Shown here: positions 44,226 through 53,629 of the stretch, in pieces | Layout: each line of letters starts with the position of its first letter | Numbering within the stretch: position 1 is the stretch's first letter | Assembly: GCA_017795085.1 (NCBI GenBank) | Contig: CP051246.1 | Span: 1,304,514-1,368,513 of the forward strand | Length of the DNA stretch: 64,000 bases | Direction of reading: 5' to 3' | DNA from: Salegentibacter sp. | GTDB lineage: Bacteria > Bacteroidota > Bacteroidia > Flavobacteriales > Flavobacteriaceae | The notes under the pieces: model-generated | What the model was told of the DNA's origin: nothing | The model's input: the letters and a program-made list of their open reading frames with translations, nothing else | The model's database searches: none | Position numbers and translations under genes: made by a program

Positions 44226-46640
44226 ATGAAAAATAATTTTTTTTTAATATTAACTTTGTGTTCAATGATGATTTCCTATGGCCAACGGCACATGGAAAAA
44301 TCTGTTGAAGGAAATATAAATAATTTACCGGTACACGAATATAACCTGACCATAGACCAGGAAAAGGTTACTAAAGCCGAAGGCAAAGAGGTCATGGGGA
44401 TGACCATTAACGGGGGAATCCCCGGCCCGACCCTGGAATTTACCGAAGGCGAATATGCGGTGATCTATGTTGAAAATAAAATGGATGTGGAAACTTCCAT
44501 TCACTGGCATGGGATGATTTTGCCAAATTTCTTTGATGGTGTCCCTTATTTAACCACGCCACCCATTAAACCGGGCGAAACCTTTAAATATGAATTTGAG
44601 ATCAAACAACATGGTACATACTGGTACCATTCCCATACCATGTTACAGGAACAAAGTGGGGTATATGGCTCTCTGCTAATCAATCCAAGAGAAAAAACAT
44701 TGGAGTATGACAAAGACCTGGTGCTGGTACTTTCAGACTGGACCAATGAAAAGCCAAAAGATGTGCTTAGGTTTTTAAAAAGGGGCACAGAATGGTACAA
44801 TATTAAAAAAGGAACAGCTACTCCCCTAAATCAGGTGATCAAGCGTGGAGCTTTGGGCGCACAAATTGATTTTTGGAGACAACGGATGGAAGGTGCCGAT
44901 ATTGCTGATATTTACTATCCTGCATTTTTAATAAATGGTGAGGAGAAAATAGAATATCCCGAATTCAAGCCTGGGGAAAAAGTTAGAATGAGAATTATTA
45001 ATGGAGCTGCCTCTACTTCTTTCTGGATGACCTTTGGAGGTAATATGCCTACGCTGGTTTCTGCTGATGGTGTAGATGTAGTGCCGGTGGAGAAAAATAA
45101 AACCTTTATTGCAGTAGCAGAAACCTATGATTTTATTGTCACCATACCCGATGATGGCAAAATGGAATTTAAAATTACTGCACAGGATGGTTCTGGGACA
45201 GCTTCAGCTTTTCTAGGCACCGGTAGGATACTTCCCGCCCCTAATGTGCCCAGGCCCGATAAAATTGGGATGATGCAAAAAATGGCAAAAATGGATATGA
45301 AAATGGGGGCACCAGCCCTTAAATTCAATCCAAAAAATGTTGATCCCTATGAAATGATGGATAAGTGGGGAATGCAAATGGATGAGATGAACATGGAAGG
45401 GTTGAACCATGGCGATATGAATATGAAAAAAGAGGGAGATATGCAGGCCATGGACCACTCTAAAATGGATCATTCCAAAATGGACATGAAGAAGGACTCC
45501 ACAATGGCCAATAAGGACCATAGTGTGAAGATGAAAAAGGACTCTATGAAAATGGCCGGTGGCGGGAAAAAAACCATGCAGATGGATAAGATGAAAGGAA
45601 TGGAGCAAGGAAAAATGCCGGGTATGGATATGTTTTCAGAATATAACTATGATTACCTGGAATCTAAAAATCCTACAACACATCCCGAAGATGCGCCTGT
45701 AAAGGAAATCCTGCTGAATTTAACCGGAAATATGGCCCGCTATGTTTGGAGCTTAAACGGGGTGCCCCTGGCCGAAACCGATAAAATAAAAATTGAAGGT
45801 GATGGGGTTACCAGGATCACCTTTAACAACCTTACCATGATGCACCACCCTATGCATCTACATGGGCATTTTTTCAGGGTAATTAATAAAAACGGAGAAC
45901 ATTCCCCTTTGAAACATACCGTCAATGTCCCGCCCATGCAAAAAGTGACTATCGAGTTTTATGGGAACGAATATGGTGACTGGTTCCTGCATTGCCACAT
46001 CTTGTATCATCTGGATTCAGGTATGGCAAGAGTGGTAAGTTATGATACCAAAAGGGACGATAGAATGAAGCCTTACCCTCTAAGTAATTTAGTCCGGGAA
46101 ACCAATAAATTCTATACCTGGGGAATGTTAGATGCTGCTTCACATATGACAGGACTTAATGTAGTGAGTTCAAATATAAGAAATCAATTTACTGCTTTGG
46201 CTGAATACGGCTGGAACCAGAACCTTGAAGCCGAATTTACCTATGAATATTATCTTTATGACTGGGTTCGACTTTTTGGTGGGGTGAATGTCGAGAATGA
46301 AATGGAAAACAGCATGGAAGAACTCAGTACCACCGCCATTGGAGGTATTAGGTATTTTACTCCCTATATGTTTGCTTTAGACCTTCGTGTAGATAATAAA
46401 TTGAGGCCCCAAATTAGCCTTGCCCGGGAAGTTATGATCTTCCCTCGACTTGTTTTATTCGGGGAATATGAATTCCAGGCAGATTTTGGCTGGGTCAATG
46501 ATCTTGAACCAGGAAAAGATTTTGAAGATGAGCAAGTATGGAGCGCCGGGCTGGAATATTTTCTTGGTAAGAACTTTTCATTAATGGGAAGTTACGACAA
46601 TAGATTTGGCGCAGGAGGTGGATTATCATTACGATTCTAA
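44226..46640 (+). CDS. copA: CopA-type multicopper oxidase fused to a C-terminal outer-membrane barrel domain
   Basis: 804 residues. Signal peptide 1-20. Three cupredoxin domains hold all copper ligands: HWHG (His93, His95), HSH (His135, His137), HPMHLHGH (541-548) and HCHILYHLDSGM (His589, Cys590, His591, His595, axial Met600). Between about 365 and 475 is a strongly Met/His-rich insert (repeats such as DHSKMDHSKMDMKK). After residue ~630 comes a region with beta-barrel strands ending SLMGSYDNRFGAGGGLSLRF, resembling CopB-type outer-membrane domains. It would oxidise Cu(I) in the periplasm. The barrel would fix the enzyme to the outer membrane, a fusion of the usual CopA and CopB. Confidence 0.9.
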   Translation: MKNNFFLILTLCSMMISYGQRHMEKSVEGNINNLPVHEYNLTIDQEKVTKAEGKEVMGMTINGGIPGPTLEFTEGEYAVIYVENKMDVETSIHWHGMILPNFFDGVPYLTTPPIKPGETFKYEFEIKQHGTYWYHSHTMLQEQSGVYGSLLINPREKTLEYDKDLVLVLSDWTNEKPKDVLRFLKRGTEWYNIKKGTATPLNQVIKRGALGAQIDFWRQRMEGADIADIYYPAFLINGEEKIEYPEFKPGEKVRMRIINGAASTSFWMTFGGNMPTLVSADGVDVVPVEKNKTFIAVAETYDFIVTIPDDGKMEFKITAQDGSGTASAFLGTGRILPAPNVPRPDKIGMMQKMAKMDMKMGAPALKFNPKNVDPYEMMDKWGMQMDEMNMEGLNHGDMNMKKEGDMQAMDHSKMDHSKMDMKKDSTMANKDHSVKMKKDSMKMAGGGKKTMQMDKMKGMEQGKMPGMDMFSEYNYDYLESKNPTTHPEDAPVKEILLNLTGNMARYVWSLNGVPLAETDKIKIEGDGVTRITFNNLTMMHHPMHLHGHFFRVINKNGEHSPLKHTVNVPPMQKVTIEFYGNEYGDWFLHCHILYHLDSGMARVVSYDTKRDDRMKPYPLSNLVRETNKFYTWGMLDAASHMTGLNVVSSNIRNQFTALAEYGWNQNLEAEFTYEYYLYDWVRLFGGVNVENEMENSMEELSTTAIGGIRYFTPYMFALDLRVDNKLRPQISLAREVMIFPRLVLFGEYEFQADFGWVNDLEPGKDFEDEQVWSAGLEYFLGKNFSLMGSYDNRFGAGGGLSLRF

Positions 46641-46645
46641 ACAAT

Positions 46646-47017
46646 ATGGGAAATTATAAAGAAAACAGTCTAAGCCTGGTGGGTGCAATATCCATGGGAA
46701 CCAATGTAATGATTGGTGCAGGGATCTTTGCGCTTCTTGGTCAAGTGGCAGAACTTTCTGGTGAGTATTTTCCAATAGCTTTTATTGTGGGTGGAATTAT
46801 ATCAGGGTTTAGTGCTTATTCCTATAACAAGATGTCTAATGCGTATCCATCTGCAGGAGGTATCGCCAAGGGACTTGTAACTGCTTTTGCAGCTTTACTG
46901 ATGATGTTCTCTATGATTATTAATGAAAGTCTGGTGGCCAGGACCTTTGGTAGTTATACGTTGCAATTGTTCGATGTTAACTGGGCAATTTTGACTAATC
47001 ATATAAATATAATATAA
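46646..47017 (+). pseudogene. N-terminal relic of an APC-family permease
   Basis: 124 codons, starting MGNYKENSLSLVGAISMGTNVMIGAGIFALLG, which closely parallels the intact permease at 25211. Compared with it, about seven residues are lost after SAGGIAK and everything beyond helix 3-4 is missing: the frame ends LFDVNWAILTNHINII. It starts 5 bases after the multicopper oxidase stop. Non-functional remnant. Confidence 0.8.
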
Positions 47018-47181
47018 TGAGTGCAAATAGAAGAGAGAGAAGAAAAAATAAAAACAGGAAAAAGTCAAAATCCAAGAAAGATACTGTTTCCAAAAAAGAT
47101 AAAATTTATGGTATTCTTGCTTTAATTATTTTGTTTTTTGCAGCCTTATTTGCTGCCATTTCTTTTGCTTTTATGGCTTAG
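47017..47181 (+). CDS. Small Lys-rich single-TM protein
   Basis: 54 residues: a very basic N-terminus (NRRERRKNKNRKKSKSKK) and one C-terminal hydrophobic helix (LALIILFFAALFAAISFAFMA). Its ATG overlaps the TAA of the permease relic by one base. Single-TM proteins of this composition are common in Flavobacteria; function unknown. Could be an accessory protein of the former permease. Too short for strong statistical support. Confidence 0.45.
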   Translation: MSANRRERRKNKNRKKSKSKKDTVSKKDKIYGILALIILFFAALFAAISFAFMA

Positions 47182-47337
47182 AGTATATATTTAAAACCTA
47201 AATTATGATTAATACTCTTTATCGAGTTATCAATTTAAGTTCCATTTTAAATGACCAGAATAATGCGGGTACTTCTAAATAATTTAAGATGTTTGGGCCT
47301 AATGAATTTACCTTAAAGACATATTTATATTATATTC

Positions 47338-47386
47338 TGCCACCAATCCACGAATACTTTCTACAATTTATTGGTGGATTCGTGGC
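47338..47386. repeat. Imperfect inverted repeat
   Basis: GCCACCAATCCACGAA and TTGGTGGATTCGTGGC can form a 16-bp stem with two mismatches around a 17-base loop. No T tract of note. Possibly a mobile-element end or decayed terminator. Confidence 0.35.
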
Positions 47387-47422
47387 TCCTTTGCGCATTT
47401 TTGGGCAGACTAAGAATATTCT

Positions 47423-48008
47423 ATGGTCCCGGTAATTGACTTTATAACTCCAACTCTTTATATTAAAAATATGGTGTGTGCACGCTGTATAAGCTCAGTC
47501 GCGTTTATCTTAGATAAGTTGAAAATTTCTTACAGTGTCATCAAACTGTGTGAAGTATATTTAGAATAAGAATTAAATGAACAAACAAAAACCTTTTGAA
47601 AAAAGAACTTCGGAATTCTGGTTTTAGTCTAAAAACCGATCGAAAAAGTCAACTCATTGAACAAATGAAAAGCCTGGTAGTGGAAAAAATTCAACACTCC
47701 AATAAGTTTTTCGATATAAAATGGCCAGAATTTATAAGTGAAAAATTACATCTTAACTATAAGTACCTTAGCTCTTTTTTTCTGCTGTAGAAGGCATAGC
47801 ATTTGAGTTATACATCATCAACCAGAAAATTGAATGTGTTAAAGAATTCATTGATTATTATAAATTGACTTTAAGTGAGATAGTTTTTAAACTAGATTAT
47901 AGTAGCGTTGCCTATTTAAGCAATCAGTTCAAAAAAGTAATGGGAATAGCACCCACGCAGTTTAAGAAATCTGTGGACAAACACCGAAAGTCATTGGATG
48001 AGATTTGA
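47423..48008 (+). pseudogene. HMA-AraC regulator, copy 3, broken in three
   Basis: Frame 1 (47423-47569) gives LYIKNMVCARCISS, with the CxxC (residues 19, 22) of the HMA-like domain. Frame 2 (from about 47596 to 47790) gives RNSGFSLKTDRKSQLIEQMKSL and the linker helices. Frame 3 gives YIINQKIECVKEFIDYYKLTLSEI and YLSNQFKKVMGIAPTQFKK, the AraC HTH, ending at 48008. Order and spacing match the intact copies at 30601 and 42368. A shift lies in the T7 run at about 47775-47781. Non-functional as written. Confidence 0.78.
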
Positions 48009-48127
48009 TTAAAGGATTTTAAAAACCAAGGATTGTTTAAAAGTTTACAGTTATTTGCATTATTATTCAAGTATTTTGTTAAATCATACGATAAATATAT
48101 AATTGTTGTTACTTTGAGTAAAAAAAG

Positions 48128-48416
48128 ATGAGCCTAGAAATAACTTCTCCACGGAATGAAGGGGACAAGAAGCAAATATCGTCTTCCAAGGAAACAATAT
48201 AATAATTCGGACGGCTTTAAGGCAATAAGCAAAATTCTGTCTCTTGCGGAAAGCGGGGTACGACTGAAAATCCTATTCCTGTTGAACATAGAGAATGAAT
48301 TGTGCCCTTGCGATATAGCTGACATTCTTAAAATGAGTGTTCCCGCCGTATCTCAGAATATCTGTCTTGACACTAATTGCTGGAACAAGCGATATGGAAA
48401 TTTAGCAAACAAATAA
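48128..48416 (+). pseudogene. ArsR-family regulator relic
   Basis: The readable core is ISKILSLAESGVRLKILFLLN and ELCPCDIADILKMSVPAVSQ, the first helices of an ArsR/SmtB winged helix including the CPCD metal-site helix. After VPAVSQ the recognition helix and wing are lost through a shift, and the frame ends in unrelated sequence at 48416. The N-terminus is also in another frame (MSLEITSPRNE at 48128). Together with the next entry it looks like the remains of a mercury or cadmium resistance unit. Confidence 0.68.
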
Positions 48417-48455
48417 CACAACACGTTATAAGGTAACCGACAAAAGAAAAAGTTA

Positions 48456-48641
48456 ATGGAAACTACTATATTAAAATCAGAAATCACCTATCCTGAATGT
48501 GGGCAAAAAAAGAGAAGTAATGTTAGTAGAATCTTGCCAATTTTTTACGAGGGTGGGAATTGTAAAACGGTTTTAAAACCAAAAGGAGGTATTTGTTGTG
48601 TTTACTGTTCATACCGAACTGAATCTTGCCCACCAATTTAA
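48456..48641 (+). pseudogene. GDCCVxC-domain protein, degenerate
   Basis: 61 codons. ITYPECGQKK at the start and CKTVLKPKGGICCVYCSYRTESCPPI at the end match the GDCCVxC small zinc-ribbon-like proteins found beside mercury transporters; here GDCC is GICC. The middle (SNVSRILPIFYEGGN) is out of frame: another frame gives MLVESCQFF, so two compensating shifts are likely. Possibly still translated but with damaged metal sites. Confidence 0.6.
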
Positions 48642-48696
48642 AAAAATAATAGAGGCTGATGGTTTACTTTGCATACCCTGTGCATGCATATTTAAT

Positions 48697-48704
48697 TATC
48701 TTTG
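48697..48704 (+). promoter_or_regulatory. Candidate -7 box of the DUF6660 gene
   Basis: TATCTTTG fits TAnnTTTG exactly, 4 bases before GTG 48709 and 13 bases before ATG 48718. No clear -33 element. Would give a very short or absent leader. Confidence 0.3.
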
Positions 48705-48708
48705 TAAT

Positions 48709-49035
48709 GTGAAAATAATGGCACTCATATTATCGCTTTATGTACTCGGGCTTAATTTATTAGCCTGTAATGATAATGATACTTCACAATTGAATTCTGA
48801 TTCAGAAGTAACAGTGATTGCTGCCCAGGATTTAGATTTCGACCATTCACATGATAAAGTAGTGGATTTATGCCCTCCTTTTTGTAGTTGTCATTGCTGC
48901 CATGTGCATACAGTAGATTTTGGTTCTTCAAATTTCAAAGCTTTGATTGCGGAAATTCCATCAAAAGCTTTTTTTCATTTTGATAGTTCAGTGGAAGAAC
49001 CTATACTTTCCTTTTTAGATCCTCCAAAAGTTTAA
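48709..49035 (+). CDS. DUF6660-like exported His/Cys protein
   Basis: From GTG 48709 (or ATG 48718, MALILSLYVLGL) the protein has 108 residues. A hydrophobic lipoprotein-like N-terminus contains LNLLACND. The centre, FDHSHDKVVDLCPPFCSCHCCHVH, holds a dense Cys/His cluster that should bind metal. The end is EEPILSFLDPPKV. Resembles the DUF6660 proteins that sit upstream of czcA in Bacteroidota. A longer frame from 48598 overlaps the preceding relic and lacks a signal sequence, so it is rejected. Probable periplasmic sensor or buffer for the next pump. Confidence 0.72.
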   Translation: MKIMALILSLYVLGLNLLACNDNDTSQLNSDSEVTVIAAQDLDFDHSHDKVVDLCPPFCSCHCCHVHTVDFGSSNFKALIAEIPSKAFFHFDSSVEEPILSFLDPPKV

Positions 49036-49047
49036 TTCAGTTTTTTT

Positions 49048-49070
49048 AAAGGATAATTATATCCTTTTTT
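49048..49070 (+). terminator. Terminator after the DUF6660-like gene
   Basis: 8-bp stem AAAGGATA/TATCCTTT with loop ATTA and a T6 run, 12 bases after the stop codon. Confidence 0.8.
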
Positions 49071-49173
49071 GACCAAATCCTGGTTCTCATACTAGATCCT
49101 TGGTCCTATTGATAGATTTTGTTAGGCACAAAATTATTATCAAGAATTTTAACTGAATTAAATTTTTATTTAT

Positions 49174-52100
49174 ATGATTAATAAGATAATCGCATTTTCC
49201 ATTAATAATAAATTTATTATTGGACTACTTACCTTAGCGCTGATAGGGACGGGTATTTGGTCCATGATGACCGTCAACCTGGGATCGGTGCCAGATATTA
49301 CTAACAATCAGGTTCAGGTGATCACCCAGTCGCCAAATCTTGCCACAGAAGATATTGAACAATTTGTAACCTATCCCGTAGAACTTTCGATGGGTAATTT
49401 ACCTGGAGTTACAGAGATTCGCTCTATTTCACGGTTTGGACTTTCGGTAGTTACTATTGTTTTTAAAGATGATATGGGAACTTATCTCCCTCGTCAACTA
49501 GTACAGGAAAAACTTAATGAATTGGGAGAAACCATTCCCGATAAATTTGGAAGTCCTGCTATGGGACCTATTTCAACCGGATTGGGTCAAATTTATGAGT
49601 ATACCATAAAGCCAAAGGAGGGATACGAAACTGAATATTCTCCCATGGAACTACGAACTATTCAGGACTGGATAATCAAGCGACAACTTACCTTGCTGGA
49701 AGGTGTGGTGGAAGTAAATTCTTTTGGAGGCTCCATAAAACAATATGAGGTAGCAATCAATCCTGAGAAATTAAACAGTATGGGTATAAGTATCTCTGAG
49801 GTTTATGAGGCGCTGGCCCGAAACAATGTGAATACCGGTGGAGCTTATATTGAGAAAAATAAAATGTCAAATTTTATTAGAGGTGAAGGTTTAATCCGTT
49901 CACTGGAGGATATAAGGAAAATTGCTATTACTACCGAAAATTCTATTCCGATAACTATTGGAGATGTTGCGGAAGATGTTCAGTTTGGAAATCAGGTACG
50001 CTACGGAGCTTTCACTCAAGACGGAGAGGAAGCCGTAGGCGGGATAATAATGATGTTAAAAGGCGCCAATCCCAATGCCGTAATTCAGGATGTTAAAGAT
50101 AGGATGGCAGAAGTTGAAAAGTCACTTCCTGAAGGTTTGACCATAGAGCCAATTATTGATCGGAGTGAATTAATAGCACGAACAACCGATACTGTTAAAA
50201 CAAATTTACTGGAAGGTGCATTGATAGTGATTTTTGCCCTGGTATTGTTATTAGGTAGTCTAAGAGGTGGACTTATTACTGCTACCACTATTCCCTTATC
50301 ACTGCTTTTTGCTTTTATTTTAATGAAACAATTCAATGTCTGGGCCAATCTAATGAGTTTGGGCGCTATTGACTTTGGAATCATTATAGACGGTGCAGTG
50401 ATTATCATCGAGGGAACCGTGTATGAAATACAAAAACGGATAAGATCTGGCAAGGTGAAATTCAATCAGGCTAAAATGGATGAAGTAGCCTATGATGCTG
50501 GGAGCACGATGATGAGTTCCGCATTTTTTGGACAGATTATAATTCTTATTGTATTCACGCCTATACTTTTTCTTACGGGGGTAGAAGGTAAAATGTTTAA
50601 GCCGATGGCGTACACTTTCGGTTTTGCCATGATAGGTGCTATTTTCTTATGCCTTACCTATGTCCCTATGATGTCTGCCCTATTTATGAAACCCATTCAG
50701 AATAAAAAGAACTGGTTTGGAAGGTTTGAACGCTGGCTGGAAAGGATAAGTGATAAGATAATTGGTGGAATACAAAGGGTATATATGCCTTTACTGAAAG
50801 GGGCATTAAAACTGAAGCTCATTGTTGTAGGTGCTGCTGCTGTTCTACTTGTATTAGCCGGTTTCCTTTTTTCCAGAATGGGAGGAGAATTTGTGCCTCA
50901 ACTTGATGAAGGGGATATCGCCATGCAGGCTTTAATCAGACCAGGAAGTTCATTAACAGAGTCTATTGAAGTTTCCAAAAAAATAGAAAATATCCTTCTA
51001 GAAAATTTTCCTGAAATTAAAACAGCAACAGCAAGAATTGGAGTAGCGGACATCCCAACAGATCCAATGCCGATGGATATAGCAGATATGTACCTGATTC
51101 TTGAAAAAGATAAGGATAATTGGACAACCGCTGAAACTAAAGAAGGACTTATAGCGCAAATCAAGGAAAAACTCAATAAAGAACTTACTGGGGTAAACCT
51201 TGTGTTTACGCAACCTGTAGAATTAAGGTTCAACGAATTATTAGAGGGGGTTAGAGAAGATATTGCGGTTAAACTATATGGAGAGGACCTGGGGGTGTTG
51301 TCGGAAAAGGTACAGGAAATGGCCAGTATTATCCAAACCGTGCCTGGTGCAGGAGACGTAAACGCGGAGCGAACATCAGGCCTCCCACAAATGACCGTTA
51401 AATTTAACCGTGATAAAATTGCGCAATATGGACTGGATATCCAAAAAGCCAATGATTACATAAGTACAGCTTTTGCAGGAGGAACAGCCGGAGTCATTTT
51501 TGAAGGAGAAAAACGATTTGATCTGGTAGTAAGATTTGATGAAGATCATAGAAAGAATATTGATGATTTGCGTGGTATGTATATCGATCTTCCAGACGGA
51601 ACTCAGGTGCCTATAAAAGAAATAGCAGATATTGAGTATGTTCCGGGGCCTATGCAAATTTCAAGAGATGATACCTACAGAAGAACCTATGTGGGTGTAA
51701 ACGCCCGGGGAAGGGATGTAGAGTCTGTGGTGAACGACATTCAGCAAAAATTAGATGAGGAATTAGAATTGCCACCAGGTTATTATATTACTTATGGAGG
51801 GGAGTTCGAAAACCTTCAGAGTGCCAAAGACCGATTAGTGATTGTGGTACCGATAGCCTTATTCCTGATTTTCGTGCTTCTATATTTTGCCTTAAAATCT
51901 TTTTCCCAATCTATCATGATCTATATGGCGATACCATTGGCTGCTATCGGAGGTGTTTTTGCCCTTTGGTTAAGAGGTATGCCATTTAGCATTTCCGCAG
52001 GTGTAGGCTTCATTGTTCTGTTTGGTGTTGCAGTTTTAAACGGACTGGTACTAATAAATAGATTCAATTCTTTAAAAGAAGAAGGAGTAACCAGTATAAG

Positions 52101-53607
52101 AGATAGAATTTTTACAGGAACCAAAGAACGAATACGACCTATTATGTTAACAGCAACAACAGATATTTTCGGTTTTTTACCAATGGCATTTTCCACATCT
52201 GCCGGTGCAGAAGTTCAACAACCACTTGCTACAGTTGTTATAGGTGGTATGCTTACGGCTACCTTGCTTACGCTGGTGGTTCTTCCTGTCCTTTATACAT
52301 TTGTAGAGAAGAGACGGGAGAAAAAGGAACAGAACAAGCTTGGTTCTTCCAATTCACGATCTTTAGCTACGATTTTGATAATTGGCTTTGTTTTAGGCGG
52401 AACCTTTTCTGTAAATGCACAATCTGATGCAATGTCATCTGAATATTCACAACAGGATTCTTTACAAACTATTAGTTTGCAAGAGGCTAAAGAAATGGCA
52501 ATCCAAAACTTTCCGCAATTAAAAGCTGCTCAACTTGAAATTGAAAGTGAGGAAGTATTGCGTAAAACCGCCTATGATTTTGGAAATACCCAAATCTTTA
52601 CAGGAAAAGAAGAAGTAGGAAATGGCTCTGATGGGGTCTATACTCAAATTGGCGTCCAACAGCAAGGCATTGATATTTTTGGAATTGCCCCCCGGTTAAA
52701 ATTGCAGAAAGAAAGGGTTGCCCTTGCTGAAAGTGCCTTAGAGTTATCTACTATTGAAATTGAACGTGAAGTAAGCAGGGCCTGGGCCTCGGTTTATACA
52801 ACTAAAAGGACATTCCAGGTTTATAGAAAAATGGATTCAATTTTTGAAGATATTGAAAGGGCTGCAAGAATCAGGTATGAAACAGAGGCCACCTCCAAAT
52901 TGGAATATCTTGCTACCTCCAACCAGGCGAACGAGGTTAAAATACAGCTGGAACAATCGTACCGAGATTACCTGAAATCAATACAGCGTTTAAACCTATG
53001 GTTCGTTAGTGACACAATCTATGATGTACCAGATTTGCCTGTTGAAACTTTAGACGAACCTTTAAACTTTCTGGTAGAGTCGCTTGAAAATCATCCGTTG
53101 CTACAGGTTTCGGAACAAAGGATAGATGTTGCCAAAGCGGTTACCAGAGAACGAAAATCTGAATTTTTGCCCAAATTTCAGGGTCAGTACGGTAGGCAGG
53201 AAATAGCCGGGCAATCGGGTTTCTTCCAATATCAAATAGGAATTCAAATTCCGCTGTTTTTTGGGCCGGAATTAGGCCGTACACAGGAAGCACAAGTAAA
53301 TAGACAGATTGCAGAGCAAAACTTTTATCAGGATAAAATCGAACTGGAAACCGCCTATAAAAATATGCGTGAAGACTATATCAAATGGAGAAACTCATGG
53401 AATTATTATAGGGATGAAGCACTTCCTTTAGCACAGGAACAACAGGAAGGGTCAGTATTAGCATTTAAAGAGGGAGCTATAGATTATATAACTTTCCTTC
53501 AAAATATAAGGGATGCCATTAGAATTGAGGTAAATGCCTGGAGTGCTTTTAATGATTATCTCGACAGCCGTTACCAACTGGAATATTACCTTAAGAATTC
53601 AAATTAA
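49174..53607 (+). CDS. czcA: CzcA-type RND pump fused to a TolC-like outer-membrane factor
   Basis: 1477 residues. Residues 1-~1050 are a divalent-metal RND pump: IDFGIIIDGAVIIIEG in helix 4 is the DFG..DGA signature of Zn/Co/Cd exporters. GVAVLNGLVLINRFNSL and VVIGGMLTATLLTLVVLPVL mark the second half. Residues ~1062-1083 (LATILIIGFVLGGTFSVNAQ) look like an internal signal peptide with a cleavage-type NAQ. The rest (about 1090-1477) is a TolC-type factor (SLQEAKEMAIQNFPQLKAAQ; second half AFKEGAIDYITFLQN). Channel and pump are therefore made from one gene. CzcB follows 22 bases downstream. Confidence 0.92.
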   Translation: MINKIIAFSINNKFIIGLLTLALIGTGIWSMMTVNLGSVPDITNNQVQVITQSPNLATEDIEQFVTYPVELSMGNLPGVTEIRSISRFGLSVVTIVFKDDMGTYLPRQLVQEKLNELGETIPDKFGSPAMGPISTGLGQIYEYTIKPKEGYETEYSPMELRTIQDWIIKRQLTLLEGVVEVNSFGGSIKQYEVAINPEKLNSMGISISEVYEALARNNVNTGGAYIEKNKMSNFIRGEGLIRSLEDIRKIAITTENSIPITIGDVAEDVQFGNQVRYGAFTQDGEEAVGGIIMMLKGANPNAVIQDVKDRMAEVEKSLPEGLTIEPIIDRSELIARTTDTVKTNLLEGALIVIFALVLLLGSLRGGLITATTIPLSLLFAFILMKQFNVWANLMSLGAIDFGIIIDGAVIIIEGTVYEIQKRIRSGKVKFNQAKMDEVAYDAGSTMMSSAFFGQIIILIVFTPILFLTGVEGKMFKPMAYTFGFAMIGAIFLCLTYVPMMSALFMKPIQNKKNWFGRFERWLERISDKIIGGIQRVYMPLLKGALKLKLIVVGAAAVLLVLAGFLFSRMGGEFVPQLDEGDIAMQALIRPGSSLTESIEVSKKIENILLENFPEIKTATARIGVADIPTDPMPMDIADMYLILEKDKDNWTTAETKEGLIAQIKEKLNKELTGVNLVFTQPVELRFNELLEGVREDIAVKLYGEDLGVLSEKVQEMASIIQTVPGAGDVNAERTSGLPQMTVKFNRDKIAQYGLDIQKANDYISTAFAGGTAGVIFEGEKRFDLVVRFDEDHRKNIDDLRGMYIDLPDGTQVPIKEIADIEYVPGPMQISRDDTYRRTYVGVNARGRDVESVVNDIQQKLDEELELPPGYYITYGGEFENLQSAKDRLVIVVPIALFLIFVLLYFALKSFSQSIMIYMAIPLAAIGGVFALWLRGMPFSISAGVGFIVLFGVAVLNGLVLINRFNSLKEEGVTSIRDRIFTGTKERIRPIMLTATTDIFGFLPMAFSTSAGAEVQQPLATVVIGGMLTATLLTLVVLPVLYTFVEKRREKKEQNKLGSSNSRSLATILIIGFVLGGTFSVNAQSDAMSSEYSQQDSLQTISLQEAKEMAIQNFPQLKAAQLEIESEEVLRKTAYDFGNTQIFTGKEEVGNGSDGVYTQIGVQQQGIDIFGIAPRLKLQKERVALAESALELSTIEIEREVSRAWASVYTTKRTFQVYRKMDSIFEDIERAARIRYETEATSKLEYLATSNQANEVKIQLEQSYRDYLKSIQRLNLWFVSDTIYDVPDLPVETLDEPLNFLVESLENHPLLQVSEQRIDVAKAVTRERKSEFLPKFQGQYGRQEIAGQSGFFQYQIGIQIPLFFGPELGRTQEAQVNRQIAEQNFYQDKIELETAYKNMREDYIKWRNSWNYYRDEALPLAQEQQEGSVLAFKEGAIDYITFLQNIRDAIRIEVNAWSAFNDYLDSRYQLEYYLKNSN

Positions 53608-53629
53608 AAATTAAAATAAGAAAATCGAT

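Noticed and set aside
48598..49035. Long version of the DUF6660-like protein
   Set aside because: The extra N-terminus overlaps the GDCCVxC relic and hides the signal sequence that begins at 48709/48718.
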